Source: Stenopsyche tienmushanensis
Taxonomy: Eukaryota > Arthropoda > Insecta > Trichoptera > Stenopsychidae
NCBI GenBank assembly: GCA_008973525.1
Contig: WACJ01000517.1
Coordinates: forward strand, 2,232,001 to 2,296,000
Length of the DNA: 64,000 nt
Reading direction: 5' to 3'
A program made the translations under genes and the position numbers. Under the pieces are notes generated by a model. That model was not told where the DNA came from, did not search any database, and saw only the letters and a program-made list of their open reading frames with translations. Shown piece by piece: positions 1-11,976 of the stretch; the stretch's first letter is position 1, and each line of letters starts with the position of its first letter.

Positions 1-699
1 ACGTGATCTGATTTCGAGATAATGGCGGTTCTCTTGCATGTTGTATTGACAAAGCATAGCGCTGGGGTGGGGTGATAAGAACATTGATGCTTTTAAGAGT
101 GACTGAATAAAGCATGAGACTTACTTTCACAAAGAAGGTCGACATTTAATTTTCGTAGCTGAGTTGCAGCAGTTATATATTACAAGACATAGGTGCTAAA
201 TATGAGGCAGAGTTTAGTTTTGTGGACCAAAAATAAACGCGGCGGCAGACTAATCAGCATAAGTTTGACCCGTCGGAGTCACTTAAAATTCTAACTTATT
301 GACTAACAGACTCTCACCATATTTTTTCAGCAGATCCAGACTTCTAATAACAATTTTATTGATCAGCTTTTATTTTTACATATTTATTACGACATTTGCT
401 CCGCGCTACAATGATATGAATATTAATTTTCTCCTTTAAAGTCATTATTTTTGAAGTAAATGCCACTTAGCATCAGCTTCATCTGCTGTCATCTGCTCAT
501 TGACATCAGCTTATTATTTTATACATGCATCTCATAAAAGAACTTGATATTGGTTGTATTTAGCGTGAAGATGTTGATAAACGGTTTACGCATTATTCTT
601 GATAAGAAAAATAAAAGAGTTGAACGAATTACAAATTTAGGAAAATAATCTGGTAGGTAAATGTAAAATATATGATTCAAATAAAAAAAGTGACGATTT
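1..699. other. Intergenic DNA, nothing recognised
   Basis: AT-rich sequence without a coding frame that I can support. The 87-codon minus-strand frame running to 782 overlaps the interspersed repeat at 700-822 and shows no protein-family motif, so I do not call it a gene. Confidence 0.6.
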
Positions 700-822
700 A
701 AAGGTGAAGTTTTGGACAATTTAGACACTTGGAACATAGGGACTATGTGTGAAACGTGGCAAAAGACCTTCCTAATCCCCAAAAAATATTATCAGTCCAC
801 GTGCAAAACACTCTGTATATCA
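700..822 (-). repeat. Interspersed repeat family R, copy 1
   Basis: Read on the minus strand, this segment begins with a short motif close to GAGTGTTTTGCACGTGGACTGA. It continues through TTTTGGGGATTAGGAAGGTC, TTTTGCCACGTTTCACACAT and a CCC/TGT-rich stretch. The same order of blocks appears on the plus strand at 11640-11805 and 19262-19430. The three copies diverge by substitutions and small indels, which indicates an old dispersed family rather than a recent duplication. I see no coding frame shared by the copies and no clear inverted termini, so the class is unassigned. Confidence 0.7.
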
Positions 823-2034
823 TTCAAATAAATAGTTCTGAAAGAATTTTTTCAGTTATTTATTGTTCAACAAGTAAGTTTGTCGCTTTCGCGTGTTAAC
901 GTTCACTCAATAAATACAATCCGCTGAGGGTTTTATTAACTTTTACGTGAAATATATAGCAACCTTTAACGAAAGGTTAAAGAACAAAATTGTATATTTA
1001 ATGACTGTATTTTGTTTTATTGCAATACAAAGCTTTAACTTTAAAATAATGAAGATTGACAACTATTGCGAGTCTAGTGGCAAAATCCTATTTCGATATG
1101 TTTGGATTCTATGCGAGGAGTGAATATTCATAAGGCTCAACTGCACTTAAGCATAGATTAAGTTTGAGTGTTCCATAATTATCTCGATTGAAACATAAAT
1201 GTTTGCATTCAAGCGCAAAGCCTCACTCCATCACAGAACTATTGATTTTTTGACTATTATATGATTAAATTATTAGTGTATTTTGGCAGTGCATTCTAAA
1301 TTTAGAATACTGTTTGTGCAAATATTGATAGTTGGGCTTCGTTTATGTTGTGCATTTGAAATATGACGTATCGCTTGCTGCTTTCCAATTAACTGAAAGT
1401 CAGTGAAGTGAAATTCCATATATGAGCATACATTTGATTTTACACATATAGAAGGTTCTACCCCGATGTGCAATGCCTGTTAAACACGAAGAGTTTATCG
1501 ACCTACATATTTCTGCATATTCAATCATGCGTTTTTCATATCACTTTTTTTTAGTTTTCAAATGGGCACTCCGTAAATAGCTTCCATAAATGGAAAAATA
1601 TGAGCGCCGAAGTTTTGCGAATTTATGAATGGAGCTAAAAGGATCGGTTCATGCGGCTTAAAGAAGCTTTGTTCGACGAGGTGAAATCGCATTTAGTGTA
1701 ATAATTAGTTAAATGTGTTTGAGATATCCAGTGCTTTGGATAGAAACCGACAATGTCCCGGAGTTGTTAGTTTTCGTCCGAACAGAAAAGCGGATTCCTG
1801 GATGTTTGTTTAAGCAGGATTGGCCCTCTAGAAGAGCGGTGTAGGGACAAGTTTTAAGAGCACTTTGGTGTAATTTAATTGCTTAATTCCAACTGGTTAC
1901 TTTACCCACCTTCCAAATCCACAGTAGTAAAATTAAATATTTCGATGAGATCGAGCTATTTTTTCAACAGATTCATAAAATATTCAAGATGAGTAAATTA
2001 TATTTGATGAATTTAATTCCAAAGTATGCCAAGT
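823..2034. other. Intergenic DNA, nothing recognised
   Basis: AT-rich, with no coherent coding frame or RNA gene. The short minus-strand frame near 1273-1473 has no family motif and no codon-usage contrast with its surroundings. Confidence 0.6.
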
Positions 2035-2215
2035 GTTGGTATTGGTAGAGTGGTCTAAGTCCAGGACTCGAATTATAATTATTTTACTTCAAATCCAAAT
2101 TATGAGAGAAATATTAATATTCTCTAACGATCATCTCGAGCCAGATTCATCTTGATCGTTTAGATATAAAAGTGTAAATACTGATGCAATTAAAGGAAAT
2201 TTTTTACATTCGATA
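2035..2215 (+). repeat. Degenerate SINE-like repeat, family S1
   Basis: This contains TGGTAGAGTGG, which fits an RNA polymerase III box A, followed about 50 bases later by ACTTCAAATCC, a weak box B. The downstream part (GATCATCTCGAGCC, then TGTAAATACTGATGCAATTAA) resembles the copies at 46660-46885 and 48358-48640, where TAAATAC plus GAGG(A/C)AATTAATAAAAT recurs. The match is patchy, so family membership is inferred. Confidence 0.4.
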
Positions 2216-5200
2216 AGGGATATGACCCCATAAAAAGCAATGCAAGAATGCATATGGTATGATTTTAAATTGATTTACTTATATAATAAATACACAAAGC
2301 TTTAGTTTCTATCTAAATGATATTAATAACAATCCATCCCCTGATTATATATTAAGCTCCTCAAATGCTTTAATTCAAAATTAAATTTATAGTATTTTGT
2401 TTAGTTCCATATTAAATAGTCATAGCAAATAATAAATAAAAAGTAAAATTGCATAGATCAAATCTTTAGATCATAATAATTAAGCTAAATTAAGGTTATT
2501 GAAGTCTATAAAAAATTATCCTTAATGTAGAGTGCATTTAATTCTTAGACACCATGCATTTTAGGCTCTAAATTGTAACAGTTCAAAACGTCATTGTAAT
2601 ACAGCTGCAGAAATATGAGCTTTTAACATCAAAGTTTTAATAAAAATTAGTATGATATGATGACAATATAGTTTTATTATTGAATACTCACCCGAATGGT
2701 CGCCTGGGTGAAAATAGCAAAGGACTTCTTAAAGGATAAAAAAAATACTGAGAAGTTTTCTTTTTTTACCTTCTTAAGATGCCGTATTTTTATCCAATGA
2801 GGGGGAATCTTCACAGAAAACTTCTCTAAAGAAAGGATTTTGCATGTGGTAATTTCCTATTGCCCAAGTGTTAAATTTAAGCTAACACTATTTAATTAGG
2901 ATTTTTTTGATAGGAGAGAATTTATGAGCTAGTAGCAAATTATTGCGGCAAATTCACTCACTGAGTGAGCCTGCATGGCTTTATTAATATTAATATTTCT
3001 GTTCTCCCAAATTTATTGATAATGTGAAATTGCTTTTCCATCATCTGGATTTAAGCCCAAATCTTCATAAGAAGGCTCCAGTATCTAAATCATTATAACA
3101 GGCATTTGGTCCTTTTGAAAGTAGTAAAAAACTGCTCAAAACGGCTATGTTGATGCATCTCATATATAACAAAATATATATTTTGGACCCTTTTGCAAAA
3201 ATTATAAAGAAAATATTATTTGAACTTTACGATTATAGTTAATTGAATGATTGAAGAATCAATTTAAGAAAAAAGGTTGATATTTAAAAAGCTATTAAGC
3301 ATTTAAAATCGAATTATAAGTCGAAAAGTACTTAATTTTTTACTCGTGCAAGAAAATATGTATTTTAATTTTTATTTCATTTAAGAGTAGGGAATGATTT
3401 CAACGTTATAGGTACGTTTAATTGAATTTTACTCCGTTACAAATCTCTCAATCACCAAGGAACTACGTGCACGGTTTACAAATTCAATTTGAAGTAGCGC
3501 GGGGGATATCCTTAAATTCGATTAGGGCTTTTGTGGAAACATTTTACAAATTTTCGCAAAATATACATTTAACTTATATATGGGAAAATTAGAAAACTCG
3601 CCAGATGATTTTTCCTCCTTGCGGCATCTTACATATCCTTGGGGTAATTTTTTTATGGTTGGAAATGAAATTTGTTTTCTCATTGTTATAATCGTAATAA
3701 ACATCTGCAAAAAAGGCTGTTATCCGATAATAGCCCGAAGACCTCAAGAACTGGGTGTTGGGAGCACGTACGAAGCTTTGTCTACTGGCGAGTAAGATCT
3801 GTACTCGCTTTGAATACTAAAATAACAAGACAACAATCCGATATATAATATTTATTTATTTTTTTAAAAAGGGTTGCCATTTCTTAAAAACGGTGGCGAT
3901 TTAACATTAAACGTTTTCTGTTATTTATGTTTCCAAATATTGTATGTATTGCACTTTTTATACGTTTTAAAATCCTGTTGAAATAAGATATATTTGAAAG
4001 CTTCTCCTTTGAAAAATTTATAACGATATTTTACTTTGTTAATATGAAAGCTTTCGAAATCCTTTGATTCAAGTTTCAGTGCAAATTTAAATTGTATTAA
4101 ATTACGCCTGATGGAATATCATCGCTTTAATTATGTAATTTGAACAAATTTGCCATACAGCAATTAATTTTCATCTTAAATGAAGCTACTGGAATTTCTT
4201 AAATTGTATCTCTCTCAAAGGCTTTGTATCAACAACTTGCATTTCATTTCAATCATTCAATTAAGTGCAGCTTAAAGTTTCATTTAAATATTTTATTGCA
4301 TATACATTTAGTTTTATATACAAAGATATAAAGGCTAGAATGCTCATGTTAATTCAATTTTGAGTTCAGTTTAAGTTCATGAATCAGACTTCTCGACACT
4401 CGATATCACGTTGTAAATGTGAACCCTGAAAAGGCATAGTCGATTTGAGATGATGTTGTTTGAGAAGAATACGATGGTATTTTAAAGAACTCGCAGCAAA
4501 GTAGAAATAAAATATTCTTCCAACCATATAACAAAGGCGAACGGATAGAAATCTTTCTCCTACAATAACAGCAAAATAAGTCTGAATGGAGTAAAACTCA
4601 GCGTGAAGTATATTCTATTTATTTGGGGAGAAGAAACGCTTCATTAAATTCCCTCGGTGGAAATTGTACGAAAACTTGCAAAAATATACACATAAAATAT
4701 TTGATACAATTTCGAACAATTTTACAATAAAATGAGAAAATGTTCATACTGTAAACAAACAAACCCATGCCCAAGATTGATGGGACTATGCTTTAATATG
4801 GTCAATTTCTTATAAGAATGATTACTCAGATGATCAAATCAGCCAATTGATTGTTTTTAATGTCTATTATCAATATTATTAGACACTTTGAAATCAATAC
4901 ATTTTCTTTGATATGTGTTGATATATCAAAGTAAATTATACATAAAATCTTTAGATAATCCAGATCATCGACAATCAATTTTACCATTTGTCAGTCTTGG
5001 CTTCTTCTTTCCATGCTCAGTTATTAAGCGTTTTTATTGCCTTGATTGTCTCAGTGCCGATGAGATATTTTGATGTGTTTTGCTGTTATTTGAACATAAA
5101 CTTAAGACAATTCAAAAGATCCTGTATGGTAACATTCATGCTATATGTTCTATCCAAAAGAAGTGGCGAGTTCAAGTGATCGACGTACATGTCCATGACT

Positions 5201-5319
5201 TCAATTGGATCTCATTGATTTTACTACCATCATATCATCATATATATTTACAGAGGCAGTTCTAGGCGATATTTTTGGTTTAATTAAATAGTATTTTAAT
5301 ATACTAGTTAAAGCGGAAA
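2216..5319. other. Long intergenic stretch
   Basis: No supportable gene. Overlapping short frames on both strands near 3.5-3.8 kb lack any recognisable domain. A perfect 10-bp inverted repeat (AATTGATTGT at about 4854 and ACAATCAATT at about 4971) brackets roughly 120 bp that also contains a small hairpin (CTTTGATAT / ATATCAAAG). This could be a MITE remnant but I cannot show flanking target duplications. Confidence 0.5.
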
Positions 5320-5990
5320 GAAATGTCATTTTTTTGTTATTCACAATTGAATTCCACAGATCAGGTAGCTTTTTAATGCCTCTTTCGTAAAATTCGGCCG
5401 GTTTTCCACTAAAGAATGAATCCAAATGATTTTTCACTTGTTCCACAGAAGTGAATTTTATATCGCGAAGTGAATGTTCTAATGACTTGAAAAGATGATA
5501 GTATGAAGGTACAATATCAGAAAAATATGGTGGATGTTGCAGCATTTCCACATCTATCATCCTTATTTTGTTCTGCGTAATTCCTACTGCGTATTAAATT
5601 ATCATGCTGTAATATTCTTATTTGGTTGTTAACTAGCATGGTCGCTTTTTGAGCATTTCTGCTTTTAACCTATCTAATTGTGCACACTATAGCTCTGTTG
5701 TGACAGTTTGGTCAGGTTTTAATAATTTGTAGTGTACTATGCTAAAAAAATCCCACCAAAAACAGAGGAGGACCTTTTTCAAGGGTAATGACGATCGAGG
5801 GGTAGAAACAGGTACTTGATTTGAAGAAAGCCACTGTTTTTCCTTCTCGAGCTATTGTAGAGGACCCACTTCTCGTCTCCAGTAACGATCCTTCTTAAAA
5901 ATTGATCAGTTTCATACCTGAACAATAGCGATGAACAAATTGTTATCCGTTGTTCCAAGGCCGTTGATGACAACTCGCGCGGTACCCAAA
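5320..5990 (-). mobile_element. Dead mariner (DD34D) transposase fragment
   Basis: Tc1/mariner transposases cut and paste DNA using three catalytic Asp residues. On the minus strand the conceptual product runs WVPRELSSTALEQR, then FLRRIVTGDEKWVLYN (first Asp, codon 5875-5877), LQHDN (second Asp, 5602-5604), HPPYFSDIVPSYYHLF and FYERGIKKLPDLWNSIV near the C terminus. In the family the last catalytic Asp lies in PSDYHLF. Here that codon (5501-5503) reads TAC (Tyr), so the third acidic residue is lost. The second and third sites are 101 nt apart, slightly short of the DD34D distance and out of frame, which means small deletions have occurred. Stops separate the TGDEKW part from the later parts. 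The N-terminal DNA-binding domain and terminal inverted repeats were not found. This is an old, non-functional copy. Confidence 0.9.
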
Positions 5991-6209
5991 TTCACTGTCT
6001 ATGTTTTTTCTCGAGTCTTTTCAAATGGTCTTTTACTGTCAGTAGTAGTCAAAGTAAGACAAACAACAGAGCTTCAAAATGACACCAACCTTGACGTATT
6101 CACTTGACAGCAACCCGAAGCAAACTGAAGGCAAAGGACGCAACAAAAAAAATAACATTTCTTTACGCTTTATCTTATTATAAACGTTCGGGCTTATAGA
6201 AAAAATATC

Positions 6210-6335
6210 AATGTATCAACAAATTTGGAGATCGCATGATATTGAAGTATTATGCATCTGGTCGATCGTCTTGATTTTTTGGATCTGAAAAAGTAAATAC
6301 TAAAGCGATAAATAAAGTTGTGAATCTATGAACGT
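6210..6335 (+). repeat. SINE-like repeat fragment, family S1 (3' part)
   Basis: It contains GGTCGATCGTCTTGATTTT, GGATCTGAAAAAGTAAATAC and AAGCGATAAATAAAG in the order seen in the 3' half of the copy at 48358-48640 (GATCGATCGTC, CTGATTTTCTGAATCTGAA, TAGTAAATACTGAGG). No box A or B is evident here, so it would be a truncated copy. Confidence 0.4.
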
Positions 6336-7119
6336 ATAGATTTGTATAAATAATTGAAAATTATGAAAACTTAGCTAATCGTCCTTTTTCATCTAAAATT
6401 CCTACTCAAATATTCATACCTTTACATGTAACCATATGTGAAAAAATGGGGAAAAAGTGAATATTAGTTGGCAGATTTGGTATCTTAATAAGAAAGTGAT
6501 TATTACATATTTGTACTATATTGTATATTGTATATCAAATATTAAGGCGTTCCACATAAACATTCAGAGTTCATAGGTGCGCCAATTAAAACGAGATAAA
6601 ATTTATAAAACATAATAAATTCAATCAAAATTAGGTCCTTTAGCTCTCAATCAATTGAAAAAAGATCTGTTAAATAAGATGATTGAACAGCCACAAGCCA
6701 GTGCCATATCACAAGCCAGTCTTAACTGTTGTATATGCATTAGCTTTCACTATAGCTTTTAAATCTTCTTATTTTTTTAAATACAGAGATACACAAACGT
6801 ACGAAAGGTTTATTATTGCAAAATTCATTTATATGTAAAAAATGAGTGGTATTTTTAAATCTTAGGTGTAATGCATATCTTATTATAATCAAAGTTGTAT
6901 TAATATTATTTTTTTGACAGGATAATTATTTTGTATTCCCTGTCAACTCCATTTAGCCGACGAAGAAAGTGAATGTTATCATAATAAAAACAGACGTATT
7001 TTAAGTATGAATACTAAAGTCTTCTCATGGATAGTGTGTACGAAATCCAGCAGGTCGGATTTTATATCAGCCCCTAGGGTGCGAGTACAGGGCGAAATAA
7101 ACGGCGAATGTTCGCTTAC
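6336..7119. other. Intergenic DNA, nothing recognised
   Basis: AT-rich with short homopolymers. No coding or RNA feature that I can support. Confidence 0.55.
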
Positions 7120-7202
7120 CGTAAAATTGTTCTGTCGTGGAGACGAGGAAGGCTTTCACATCAAACGCCACGGGTAAAGACAAGACAGGTAGATGAGCCA
7201 CT
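7120..7202 (-). CDS. Candidate internal exon, unidentified
   Basis: On the minus strand an 83-bp segment is preceded by a pyrimidine-containing acceptor-like CTTATACAG and followed by a good donor, ACG|GTAAGC. It reads open as VAHLPVLSLPVAFDVKAFL followed by VSTTEQFY, within a longer open frame (7067-7294). Its GC content and C-ending codons (GCC, TTC, CTC, GTC, TCC, ACG) contrast with the AT-rich surroundings. I do not recognise the protein, and no partner exon was identified. It could equally be part of an unrecognised repeat. Treat it as a weak candidate. Confidence 0.2.
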
Positions 7203-10200
7203 CTGTATAAGACAATCTGTCGGATGAACGTAGTATTCTCCTCTTTTTTATAGGAAACTGCTCGAAAGCTTTTAAATAAGACTACGTCAACCATGATTTA
7301 TTTTGCTCATCACGAAATTGCTAAGTGAATGAGAAACGTGTGCAGTGTCGCAGTTTTAATAATATCGAGCCCAATGAAATTTTATTAAATATTTTTTATC
7401 AAAGACATATTGAAAAATACTTTATCAGAATTTGAAGGCGTTTCAAAGAGATGTGCTTCAAATAGTGAGGCTAGATCGTGAAATATGGCGATGAAAAATT
7501 ACTAAAATGTTTGACATTGTTCTGAATGACATTGAGCAGGTCATTGACGAGACAAATTGATAAAAATTGTACAATGAGAAAAGTTTGATACATTTACCTA
7601 CGACTAGAATCATGGATATAATCAGAAAAATAATGTACAATGTTATATTGGGGATGTTATGAAATTAAAAATGTATAGTCCCTAGACAGGTTTATAATTG
7701 AGTAAAGAAATAGTTATACATTGTTTTTTTTTACCTAAAACCACTTAATAAGGGACATAGCGCGATAAAAAGAACTTAGCTTTCTTAGAGATGAACGGTC
7801 ACGGTATATTGGTAAGGTAAAAGTCTGTAAATAATCATTCCACCTAAAGCTAAATATTATTTTATTATACTCTAATTCAAAAAATATATTATGAAAATCC
7901 ATTATGCTAATATGGTTACTGCTACATGAACTGGGGATCCCCAGAGGCGATTCGTCCTCTCGGTCTTGGTTTGTATAATCTACTTAGTCCATTCAACTAT
8001 TAGACTGGAGGCTTCATGGATGGATAAATAAGATTATAAAAGCATAAGGATTTAAATTTTCTTCAAAAAAAGATAAGCCACATCTTCAAGGATCTCTATA
8101 ACCAGCTGAAGAAGCTAGAAAGAAGACGGCTTTTCTTTGTTTTGACTCTTGCTTACTCTGCCGCTTCTAAAAGCATCAATTGTAAAATCCACGCTCAGGG
8201 ATATTATATATGGAGATAAGATTGTTTCATTCACTTACGTGTTGCGCACTCAGGAGAAAAAAGGAGAGGGAGGGAGAATCGTTTTTACTCTCTCTGTCTC
8301 CGTTGCACACACACCTTTATTATGTAGCACAACCAGTAGCATTTTTATGTATAAAAAGGAATATTTTTAATATTTCAGGTACAATTTTAGTAATCTGAAA
8401 AGTGAAATAGTTAAATTTTTGCTTGCCAAAGTATTTAATTTTAATTTAATGGCAAATATAATTAATGTGATTAGAAGTATTAGAGAATGGATAGTTTATA
8501 CTATACTAAGTGAGGGTATTTTCTCGTTCACATGTATCTTTCTTAGGCAAATTCAAGACTGGGTGGTTTCCTACTTCAGGTTGGCCTTCCCAGTTTAGCG
8601 ACTTCAAAACGACATGAAAAGCAACGGAAGATAATTTATTATCATTTTTAATGAGATTCTTCTTTTATCCCACGTCAAGGGAGTCTGTTTGTTGTTCTTC
8701 TTGGAATAGGAACAAATATCAACCCATTACTGACACGAATAAGAGGAATTAACATTCAGTTAGAATAATGCATAATAATAAATATCATTTCGTTACTGTG
8801 ATAGCTAGAAATAATCAACTCATATTTTGTAATAACTTAAACTAAATAACTCATTCTCTTTTCTTCTTTTTTGGTTTTTATTTTGACTTAACTAAGGTTA
8901 ATATGCAATATATAATAACGATGAACCAAACGCTTAGTAAAAAAAGAGTGTGGCCTTATTGTAACGTGGGTTTCACAAAAGAAAAATTGTGGGTGAACGT
9001 ATTTGAAAAAAAAAGTTATTAAATTTTCACCATGAAAAAATATTACATTACTTAAAATGTTTCCAATGAAGTGCATAAAAATAGCATTTTATGATGCTCA
9101 AATGGAATTTTGTATTAAAGGCTTAATGTAGAGGTATCGCTTTTATCAAAAGCTTCGTCTCTATAAGACCGATAAAGAAACTTTTGCTTATCCGTTGATA
9201 ATGTGAGAAATTGAATTCTTGCTGAACTTTCCCGAGAAAAAAATTTCTTCGCTCTGGGATCTTTGCAGATGGTGGTAAACAAAAAAGTTTTTGTTTTAGC
9301 CTAAAACTTATAGGTAATACTCCATTACGGTTTTTTTCGAGGTATCACCTCAATATTAATATATTTTAGGCAGCCCCCTTAATAGATTCGATATCAAAAA
9401 TTATGAACCCTCTCCAAATATTTTTGCCAAGTTGCAAATTATAAAACATATTTAGCGTTTTAAAGGTGGAAAATTGACGTTGCAAAAAATATCGAAGCCA
9501 CCCCCCCGAAAGAAAATGGCAAGGGAACACGTAAGGTTATTCGGCGCATTCAACCATCAGTTAAATGCAAATTCACCTTCGAGCAATGACATTTGTCGGA
9601 AACTTTCTAATGTCATGACTTGAATTGCAGTTTCAACTTTTCGAATTAATAAAGATAACCGGGCAAAAGTTGAAACGGAAAGGTTTGTCTTCGGAACCCA
9701 TTTTCAAACGGTAGATTTTTGAGGCAGTTATAAAGTCAAATTAATGCATTCCAAATGGAGTGTTATAAATGCTTAAAATTTTATCATCGCTGAAATATCG
9801 CGTTTCTTAAACTGCTATGGATGGAGCCCAGAAAAATGAGTGCTTTGTCGTATCTGCGTGTTATTTTTATTTCCTTTGATACCGAAGAGCTATCCTTTGT
9901 CCCATAATGCTTATATTTTTATCACCTTTTCCGCATAGGAACACAAACATGAGTTTTTGTCATACTAACACGATGGTTTTTTTTTATTTTATCGCAACCA
10001 AAAATTTACATAGACATTTGGGCGTTAATATTTTTGAGCATCCTGGGGCTATTTTTGATAAATTCAAAAATATCCATAATTAAAATTATGTTTACGAACA
10101 TCTATAATTAGATTTATTAATTATTTAAACAAAACCAAAAAAGGATGATTTTAATGTGCGTAGCTTCATTAGATGAAGGATTAAGAGCGTGCATCGTCTC

Positions 10201-10821
10201 GTTTTTTCATTTACTAATAAATTATACTTTTTAGATACAATAAAATAAAAAATTGTCATCAAACAAAATATATCAGATATTAATTCAAAATGCCTGTTTA
10301 TACGTTCTTTGCACAATCATTTAACTGATCTAAGTTAAATTTCGCAAAGTTAGTCTTTAGAAGCCTTTGAATTACAAGCACAACTTCCCTTTAACTAAAC
10401 TGCCCCTACTCGAGATGTACATTTGTATCCCATTGAATGATATCTGTTCCAAATTATCACTTAATTGCATCCAAAAGCTTCGAAGAAAATATTTTATTTC
10501 ATACTCAGGCATTTAAACTTCCTCTAGCTTATTTAGTATACATTTTAGAGTGATTTATAAAAATATTTTAGTGGAAAAAAATGTGTATAAGACCAATGTG
10601 CGTTTTAAATTTATGTTTATATCGCTTATCTGGAATATATGAAAGGAAATTTGTATGGTCTTAAATGAAATCTCTAAAAAAAAATGCTTGATATTTTCAG
10701 CCCGTGGGTGAGAAATTTTCTACATCAGAATTTTAAACAAAATCGTTATCTCAGCGCTAAAATGAATATGAAGTCCAAAATGAAAAATAAAAGCGCCTTT
10801 TTAACTCCACATTGGAAGATT
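7203..10821. other. Long intergenic stretch
   Basis: No gene recognised. It includes a perfect 14-bp palindrome, CTGGGGATCCCCAG, at 7931-7944, and a purine-rich tract followed by a CT-rich tract at about 8250-8310. A block of higher complexity lies at about 9470-9720 without an open frame that I can support. Short frames (for example 8149-8370 and 8888-9076) have no family motif. Confidence 0.5.
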
Positions 10822-11259
10822 TTATAGATGGAACGTGTTGAGCTTCGTACCCGAACAAAGGTTAAAATATTTCTCTGAAAGCTGTGATTTTTGCATCGAC
10901 AAAAAGTCGTATTCGGTATTCAAGTGATGCTGTCTCTTGCACTCGTGGAAAATGAAATGTATTACGTGATCAGAGGATAAAACGGAGAATATTGGGTACG
11001 TAAGAAGTCCTGATAAGGTGTTATGGTGCCACATATCCATATATGCATTCAGGGATAATGTTAATAATAAAAGAGTCATCGGGTCAAGCAGGTGTGAGCG
11101 ACGAGTTCCATAAACTATATCGATTGGGGTAAAAATAGCCCCGAGTGGAGAGACATTCTGTACGAGTCGGCCGTTGGAAATGTGTGATGTGATATATGAT
11201 GAATTGGTAGAGTGTGCAGACTTTTCATGTGGGCTCATATGGTCAGCATTATATTTCAA
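10822..11259 (-). CDS. Unidentified 145-codon open frame
   Basis: This is the longest open frame outside the tandem array and the retroelements. It starts MKYNADHMSPHEKS, has a Leu-rich patch in the middle (DPMTLLLLTLSLNAYMDMW) and ends LCSGTKLNTFHL. The segment is visibly richer in G and C than its flanks. I recognise no domain, signal peptide or catalytic motif. A 91-codon plus-strand frame (11214-11489) overlaps its 5' end and extends the higher-GC block. It could be a decayed coding relic or part of an uncharacterised transposon. Function is not assigned. Confidence 0.2.
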   Translation of the reverse strand: MKYNADHMSPHEKSAHSTNSSYITSHISNGRLVQNVSPLGAIFTPIDIVYGTRRSHLLDPMTLLLLTLSLNAYMDMWHHNTLSGLLTYPIFSVLSSDHVIHFIFHECKRQHHLNTEYDFLSMQKSQLSEKYFNLCSGTKLNTFHL

Positions 11260-11639
11260 TGGTCCTACGACATCCTAAATTGGATTTTTCTTCCGGCGGT
11301 CCAGAACGTGGACTATGGAGCCTGCAATGGGGACATATAATACTGAGAACTCTTCTACACTATGTCGTAAATGCGGATCCCTCCTTATGGTGTACCTTTA
11401 ATGAAACCATACATCATATTTGGTGTTCCACTTTTGTCAAGATATTTATTTGTTTTGGTAAACAACCACTCAATTCAAAATATATTTAATTTCAGGCAGG
11501 TTTCAGCATATTATTCTTAAAATGTAAGCATATATTTTTATTAGGAAGCTTCTTGTAAGGCGATCTTCAACTTGGCTATCAAACTTATCACTTACAGATG
11601 TTATAATAAAACCAATATAATAGAATTAGTAAATAGTAT
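11260..11639. other. Intergenic DNA, nothing certain
   Basis: The first half continues the higher-GC block of the preceding open frame. The rest is AT-rich with no feature that I can support. Confidence 0.5.
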
Positions 11640-11805
11640 ATATAGGTGTTTTGCACATGAACTGGCTGATGAGTTTCTTTTTTTTGGGGATTAGGAGGGT
11701 CTTTTGATACGTTTTATACATGTTTTAAATGTCAGGGCTGTCGAAATAAATTTTTTTTTCAACACTTTGAAAAAATATCCAAAATCTTAAGTAATTGGTT
11801 AAAAA
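11640..11805 (+). repeat. Interspersed repeat family R, copy 2
   Basis: It begins ATAGGTGTTTTGCACATGAACTG, continues TTTTTTTTGGGGATTAGGAG, GTCTTTTGATACGTTTTATA and GTCAGGGCTGTCGAAATAAA, and ends near AAAATCTTAAGTAATTGG. These blocks match the copy at 19262-19430 in order and spacing, and the reverse strand of 700-822. Copies 2 and 3 share homology past the point where copy 1 fades. Confidence 0.7.
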
Positions 11806-11875
11806 AAAATAGTTCTGAGCTTCCAAATTTATAATTTGTAAAGACTAAAGTGAGTTTCTTAAACGATCAACTCTA

Positions 11876-11976
11876 TGTGTTGTGCACACTCGAATGATCC
11901 AGAGAGAGTATGAACACATATGTGTTGTGCACACTCGAATGATCCAGAGAGAGTATGAACACATATGTGTTGTGCA
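11876..11976 (+). repeat. Perfect 45-bp tandem duplication
   Basis: The 45-bp unit starting TGTGTTGTGCACACTCGAAT occurs at 11876-11920 and again, apparently without any mismatch, at 11921-11965. It is followed by an 11-base partial third copy (TGTGTTGTGCA). The unit contains GTGCAC and ACATATGT palindromes. Identity of the two copies implies a recent duplication. The period is a multiple of three, which keeps a short open frame (11882-12064) open; that frame is not evidence of a gene. Confidence 0.95.

Noticed and set aside
5201..5560. A complete 119-residue protein starting at the Met at 5560
   Set aside because: The Met lies in the middle of mariner homology and the stretch after NSIVNNK is not conserved. 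It is part of the dead transposase.
7931..7944. The palindrome CTGGGGATCCCCAG as a regulatory site
   Set aside because: It is a single isolated palindrome with no neighbouring gene or repeat context to give it meaning.
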